DNA from: Actinomycetes bacterium | GTDB taxonomy: Bacteria; Actinomycetota; Acidimicrobiia; Acidimicrobiales; RAAP-2 | DNA: 62,970 nucleotides | Reading direction: 5' to 3' | Assembly (NCBI GenBank): GCA_021779735.1 | Contig: JAJYAC010000005.1 | Coordinates: forward strand, 1-62,970 | In this document: positions 60,352 to 62,970 of the stretch, in pieces | Layout: each line of letters opens with the position of its first letter | Numbering within the stretch: position 1 is the first letter of the stretch | Translations under genes and position numbers: made by a program | Notes under the pieces: generated by a model | The model's input: only the letters and a program-made list of their open reading frames with translations | Database searches by the model: none | Told to the model about the DNA's origin: nothing

Positions 60352-60735
60352 TCAAGACGGTCGCGGTTCGCGCATCCAACGCCACAGCGAGACGTGACGA
60401 ACATCACCGACCTTCGGGCGCCGGGCGACGAAGCACTCACCAGAGACGATGACACGAGGTGAGCTGTTTGCGTGGTGGCGTGTCCGCATCGAGGGCGTGA
60501 CTAGGCGCGCGAAGACTTCGTTGCCCAGAACGTTGAGGTAGTCGGCGACGTCGCGTGCCCAATCGAGGAAGGCGTGGGCGATCTTGGGGGACTCAATCGA
60601 GGTGGCGGGGCCCACGCGAAGCTCTGGCGAGGATGCTTGATCAGGGTCTGACGCGAAGCGAACTGTACGAACTGCTCGACTAGGAGACCCACATCGCCTT
60701 CGACCAGTTGGTGCTCACGTTTGACCTCGGCGGTA
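60352..60735 (-). pseudogene. Frameshifted gene remnant, family not recognised
   Basis: Two protein-like segments on the minus strand lie end to end in different frames. The upstream one (60735 to about 60605) reads TAEVKREHQLVEGDVGLL then VEQFVQFASRQTLIKHPRQS. The downstream one (about 60615 to 60352) reads VGPATSIESPKIAHAFLDWA, RDVADYLNVLGNEVFARLV and ends LWRWMREPRPS before TGA. The codons favour G/C at third positions as in neighbouring genes. There is no start codon or ribosome-binding site, and the frame breaks near 60605-60615. Likely a decayed gene; I cannot name it. Confidence 0.4.
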
Positions 60736-60736
60736 C

Positions 60737-61387
60737 CTAAAGATTGCGCTCCGACGCCCAGGTTGTGAGTTGGTGGCGGTTCGAGAGCTGAAGCTTGCGT
60801 AGCACGGACGACACGTGGCTCTCGACGGTCTTGACAGAGATGACGAGCTCGGTGCCGATGTCGCGATAGGAGTACCCGCGCGCGATGAGGCGCAGCACCT
60901 GACGCTCGCGTGGGGTGAGCTGGTCGAGTTCGGAGTCGACACTGGACTTCGTGAAGTCGGTCGTCGGCGAACCCGCAAAGGCGTCCAGCACGAAGCCGGC
61001 CAGCCGCGGGGAAAAGACGACGTCGCCGGCCGCGACGCGGCGCACCGCGTCAACGAGATCGGGACCGGAGATGTTCTTCGTGACGTAGCCGCGCGCGCCC
61101 GCGCGCACGATCGTGATCACGTCGTCCGCGGCGTCGGACACCGAGAGGGCGAGGAAGCGTATCGCCGGGTTGGCCAGATGCACCTCGCGCAGAACTCTCA
61201 ATCCCCCTCCGTGGGGCATGTGCACGTCGAGCAGCACCACGTCGGGGACGCGCTCGAGGATCAGTTCGATCGCCGCGTCGACCTCGTCGGCCACCCCTAC
61301 GATCTCAACGTGGCGTGATATCTCCGCTCGGATGCCTGAGAGTATGAGCGCGTGGTCGTCGACGAGGACGACGCGCGGAGTGTTCAC
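60737..61387 (-). CDS. NarL/FixJ-type response regulator of the PspC-linked system
   Basis: A 216-residue regulator. The receiver domain (about 1-120) has VVLVDDHALILSGI and phospho-Asp in LLDVHMPHGGG, with switch lysine in YVTKNISG. The LuxR-type helix-turn-helix (about 150-210) has LTPRERQVLRLIARGYSYRDIGTELVISVKTVESHVSSVLRKLQL. Its start overlaps the kinase stop by four bases, so it is coupled to its cognate kinase. A dyad upstream of pspC may be its target. Confidence 0.92.
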   Translation of the reverse strand: MNTPRVVLVDDHALILSGIRAEISRHVEIVGVADEVDAAIELILERVPDVVLLDVHMPHGGGLRVLREVHLANPAIRFLALSVSDAADDVITIVRAGARGYVTKNISGPDLVDAVRRVAAGDVVFSPRLAGFVLDAFAGSPTTDFTKSSVDSELDQLTPRERQVLRLIARGYSYRDIGTELVISVKTVESHVSSVLRKLQLSNRHQLTTWASERNL

Positions 61388-62637
61388 GAGTTTCGCGGCA
61401 ACGTGAGCCGCACCTCGGTCCCCGTTCCAGGGGTGCTGGAGAGTACCGCCTCTCCGCCCACCCCCGCGAGCCGCGCGCGAATGGACAGTTCAATGCCCTT
61501 GCGATCCGTGGGAACGCTCGCGAGATCGAATCCCCGCCCGAGGTCGCGCACGTACATCGAGATGACGTCGGTCTCCACCTCGGCGTAGAGGGAAATGACG
61601 CTCGCCTCTGACCACTTCGCGGCGTTGACGGTCGCCTCGCGTGCCGCGCCGAGCAGAGCGTGAACCCGGTCATCGACCTCGCAGTCGCCCACGATGACCG
61701 TTTCGACCCGCACGCCGTAGACGTCTTCGACGTCAGCTTCAATCTGACTCGCGAGGGTTGAGAACGAGGTCGGGGACGAACTCGCGCCGTCGGGAGTGAA
61801 GAGCCACGTGCGCAGCGCCCTCTCTTGAGCACGGGCGAGGCGCACGACGTCGACTTCGCTCCCGGCGGCGCGCTCGATCAGGGTCAAGGTCTGTAGGACC
61901 GAGTCGTGAATCTGGGTCGCCATCGCGGCGCGCTCTTGCATGCGCATTCGTTCGCGCCGCTCGTTCGTGAGATCGCGTACGGTCGAGAGCCACCACGGCG
62001 AGAGCAGGACGAGGAGTCCGGCGACGAACACCAGCGCGCCCGCCAGCGCGGGCACGGCCACCCCCCAGACGCCACCCACTCGATTGAGAACGTGTAGGCC
62101 CACGAAGATCAGGCCCAGTGCAGGCACGACCCGATAGAGGACGCCGCGCCACCCTCTTACCGTGGTGGAACTGACGCCCGGCGCCGCGTTGGCCACGAGC
62201 CGAAGATGCTCACGCTCGGGGCCAGAGGCACCGAACCAGACGATGACACCGGCGATCACACTCACGACGCCCGAGGAGACGAAGCTGGTTAGCGGCCACC
62301 CGGTGTTCGAGATGAGAGCGCTCACCACCACGACGACGACGGTGACATTGAATACCGGTATCGCCCACGAGAGGTGTGCCCGCGCATTCACCCGCGCGCC
62401 GATCGACTGTTCTTCACCCGAGCGGGTCACCAGTAGCCAACACAGCACGTAGATCACGAGTCCGAGTCCCCCGAGGAGGGTGCCCACCGCGAAGGCGAGT
62501 CGTGTCGTCTGTTCGCGAAGCCCCAGACGAACCGCGAGACCAGCACACACTCCCCCAAGAATCGCGCTCGTGGTGGAGCGTCGCAGGGGGGGCTGAGCGA
62601 CTCCGAGAGTGGGATGAGTGGCGGTGGTGATGGTCAT
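61384..62637 (-). CDS. Histidine kinase with N-terminal PspC domain
   Basis: A 417-residue membrane sensor. Residues about 15-72 are a PspC domain (LRRSTTSAILGGVCAGLAVRLGL, then FAVGTLLGGLGLVIYVLCWLLV), followed by further hydrophobic helices to about 220. A HisKA_3-like phosphoacceptor has QIHDSVLQTLTLIERAAG, and a divergent HATPase_c has AREATVNAAKWSEAS and DLGRGFDLASVP. PspC domains sense envelope stress, so the fusion puts the sensor and kinase in one chain. Divergent from a separate pspC gene. Confidence 0.92.
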   Translation of the reverse strand: MTITTATHPTLGVAQPPLRRSTTSAILGGVCAGLAVRLGLREQTTRLAFAVGTLLGGLGLVIYVLCWLLVTRSGEEQSIGARVNARAHLSWAIPVFNVTVVVVVVSALISNTGWPLTSFVSSGVVSVIAGVIVWFGASGPEREHLRLVANAAPGVSSTTVRGWRGVLYRVVPALGLIFVGLHVLNRVGGVWGVAVPALAGALVFVAGLLVLLSPWWLSTVRDLTNERRERMRMQERAAMATQIHDSVLQTLTLIERAAGSEVDVVRLARAQERALRTWLFTPDGASSSPTSFSTLASQIEADVEDVYGVRVETVIVGDCEVDDRVHALLGAAREATVNAAKWSEASVISLYAEVETDVISMYVRDLGRGFDLASVPTDRKGIELSIRARLAGVGGEAVLSSTPGTGTEVRLTLPRNS

Positions 62638-62727
62638 GGTGTCTCTCTGGGCGAAGTGCGCTGAGTGAATTCTCGCACCTCACCGACGACCTGTCACTAG
62701 GGGAGAACCCTGATCAGCTCGGCGTGA

Positions 62728-62755
62728 ATAGGGGGTTCTGAGGGTTTCCCCCTAT
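62728..62755. promoter_or_regulatory. 8-bp inverted repeat in the pspC control region
   Basis: ATAGGGGG (62728-62735) and CCCCCTAT (62748-62755) with a 12-bp spacer, between the divergent kinase and pspC genes. The right arm abuts TATAGATAC, a possible -10 for pspC, so this could be an operator or part of the promoter. Confidence 0.45.
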
Positions 62756-62760
62756 AGATA

Positions 62761-62781
62761 CGTACGGGGGGCGACCGTACG
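62761..62781. promoter_or_regulatory. Perfect 7-bp dyad just upstream of pspC
   Basis: CGTACGG (62761-62767) and CCGTACG (62775-62781) around a 7-bp spacer, nine bases before the pspC start codon. NarL-type regulators bind short inverted heptamers, which fits the cognate response regulator of this locus. Confidence 0.5.
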
Positions 62782-62789
62782 CTGGCCCC

Positions 62790-62970
62790 ATGAACGAACC
62801 GTCCACCGACACGAACGCTGAAGGCACGAGACACACGTTTCGTAGTTCGACGAACCGGGTCGTAGGCGGGGTGGCGGGGGGAATCGGCGAGCGCTTCGCA
62901 ATCGACGCGAACCTCGTGCGCGTGGGCTTCATCGTCGTGACCTTCCTGTGGGGGATCGGCGCGCTCATCT
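62790..62970 (+). CDS. PspC domain protein, 5' end only
   Basis: The first 60 codons are visible before the window ends. After a hydrophilic start (about 1-20) comes FRSSTNRVVGGVAGGIGERF, then IDANLVRVGFIVVTFLWGIG, the standard PspC domain. Phage-shock-protein-C proteins are membrane proteins of envelope stress responses. It is divergent from the PspC-fused kinase and shares its control region. The C-terminal part is outside the window. Confidence 0.88.
   Translation, partial: MNEPSTDTNAEGTRHTFRSSTNRVVGGVAGGIGERFAIDANLVRVGFIVVTFLWGIGALI

Overview
The window is GC-rich, gene-dense chromosomal DNA from an actinobacterium, by inference probably a member of the Acidimicrobiia. Its left third is the conserved origin-proximal neighbourhood of Actinomycetota: khpB/jag (3' end), rsmG, four parS sites, parA, parB, a CwlM-like protein, trxA, trxB, murJ, a DUF6049-type secreted protein, a CCA-type nucleotidyltransferase, inositol-phosphate synthase, a PadR regulator, a DUF5318 protein, panB, rpsF-ssb-rpsR-rplI and dnaB. 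In mycobacteria these genes form two blocks on opposite sides of oriC. Here they are joined, with the junction between the CCA enzyme (ends 11985) and ino1 (ends 11982). No rRNA, tRNA, CRISPR array, insertion sequence or prophage was recognised.

From 18.3 to 29.1 kb lies a coherent accessory catabolic locus. A leftward arm carries a beta-lactamase-fold hydrolase, 3-oxoacid CoA-transferase subunits A and B, a TetR regulator and an acyl-CoA ligase. A rightward arm carries a substrate-binding protein, two ABC ATPases, two permeases and a 3-hydroxybutyrate-dehydrogenase-like SDR, most of them translationally coupled. A promoter and a perfect 9-bp inverted repeat lie between the arms. The content suggests uptake and ketone-body-type catabolism of 3-hydroxybutyrate or a related short hydroxyacid.

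From 29 to 43.6 kb are envelope and housekeeping genes: an FN3 protein, a flippase, a GT4 glycosyltransferase, an SDR, a DUF2079 membrane protein, rlmN, an MFS exporter, a 2-oxoacid dehydrogenase operon (E1alpha, E1beta, E2), a peroxiredoxin, an orphan response regulator and a secreted eight-repeat protein.

The most distinctive region is 43.6-50.7 kb. A NarL-type two-component system diverges from a two-gene redox operon. The first gene encodes a NapH/NosR-like membrane polyferredoxin. The second encodes a 723-residue fusion of a 2[4Fe-4S] ferredoxin, a GltD-like NAD(P)H/FAD oxidoreductase and a flavodoxin-like domain. Convergent with it is an Rrf2-type regulator that keeps three cluster-type cysteines and carries a C-terminal SRPBCC-like domain. 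The intergenic region holds an unusual repeated motif. This looks like a self-contained, redox-regulated electron-transfer module of unknown terminal acceptor.

From 50.9 to 63 kb are an OmpR-type regulator, an EAL protein with a hybrid histidine kinase, a Thr-rich cell-wall-anchored protein with a class F-like sortase, a secreted CAP-like protein with a long leader, an MscS channel, a PIG-V-like mannosyltransferase, a frameshifted gene remnant, and a PspC-fused sensor kinase/response regulator pair divergent from a pspC gene cut by the window end.
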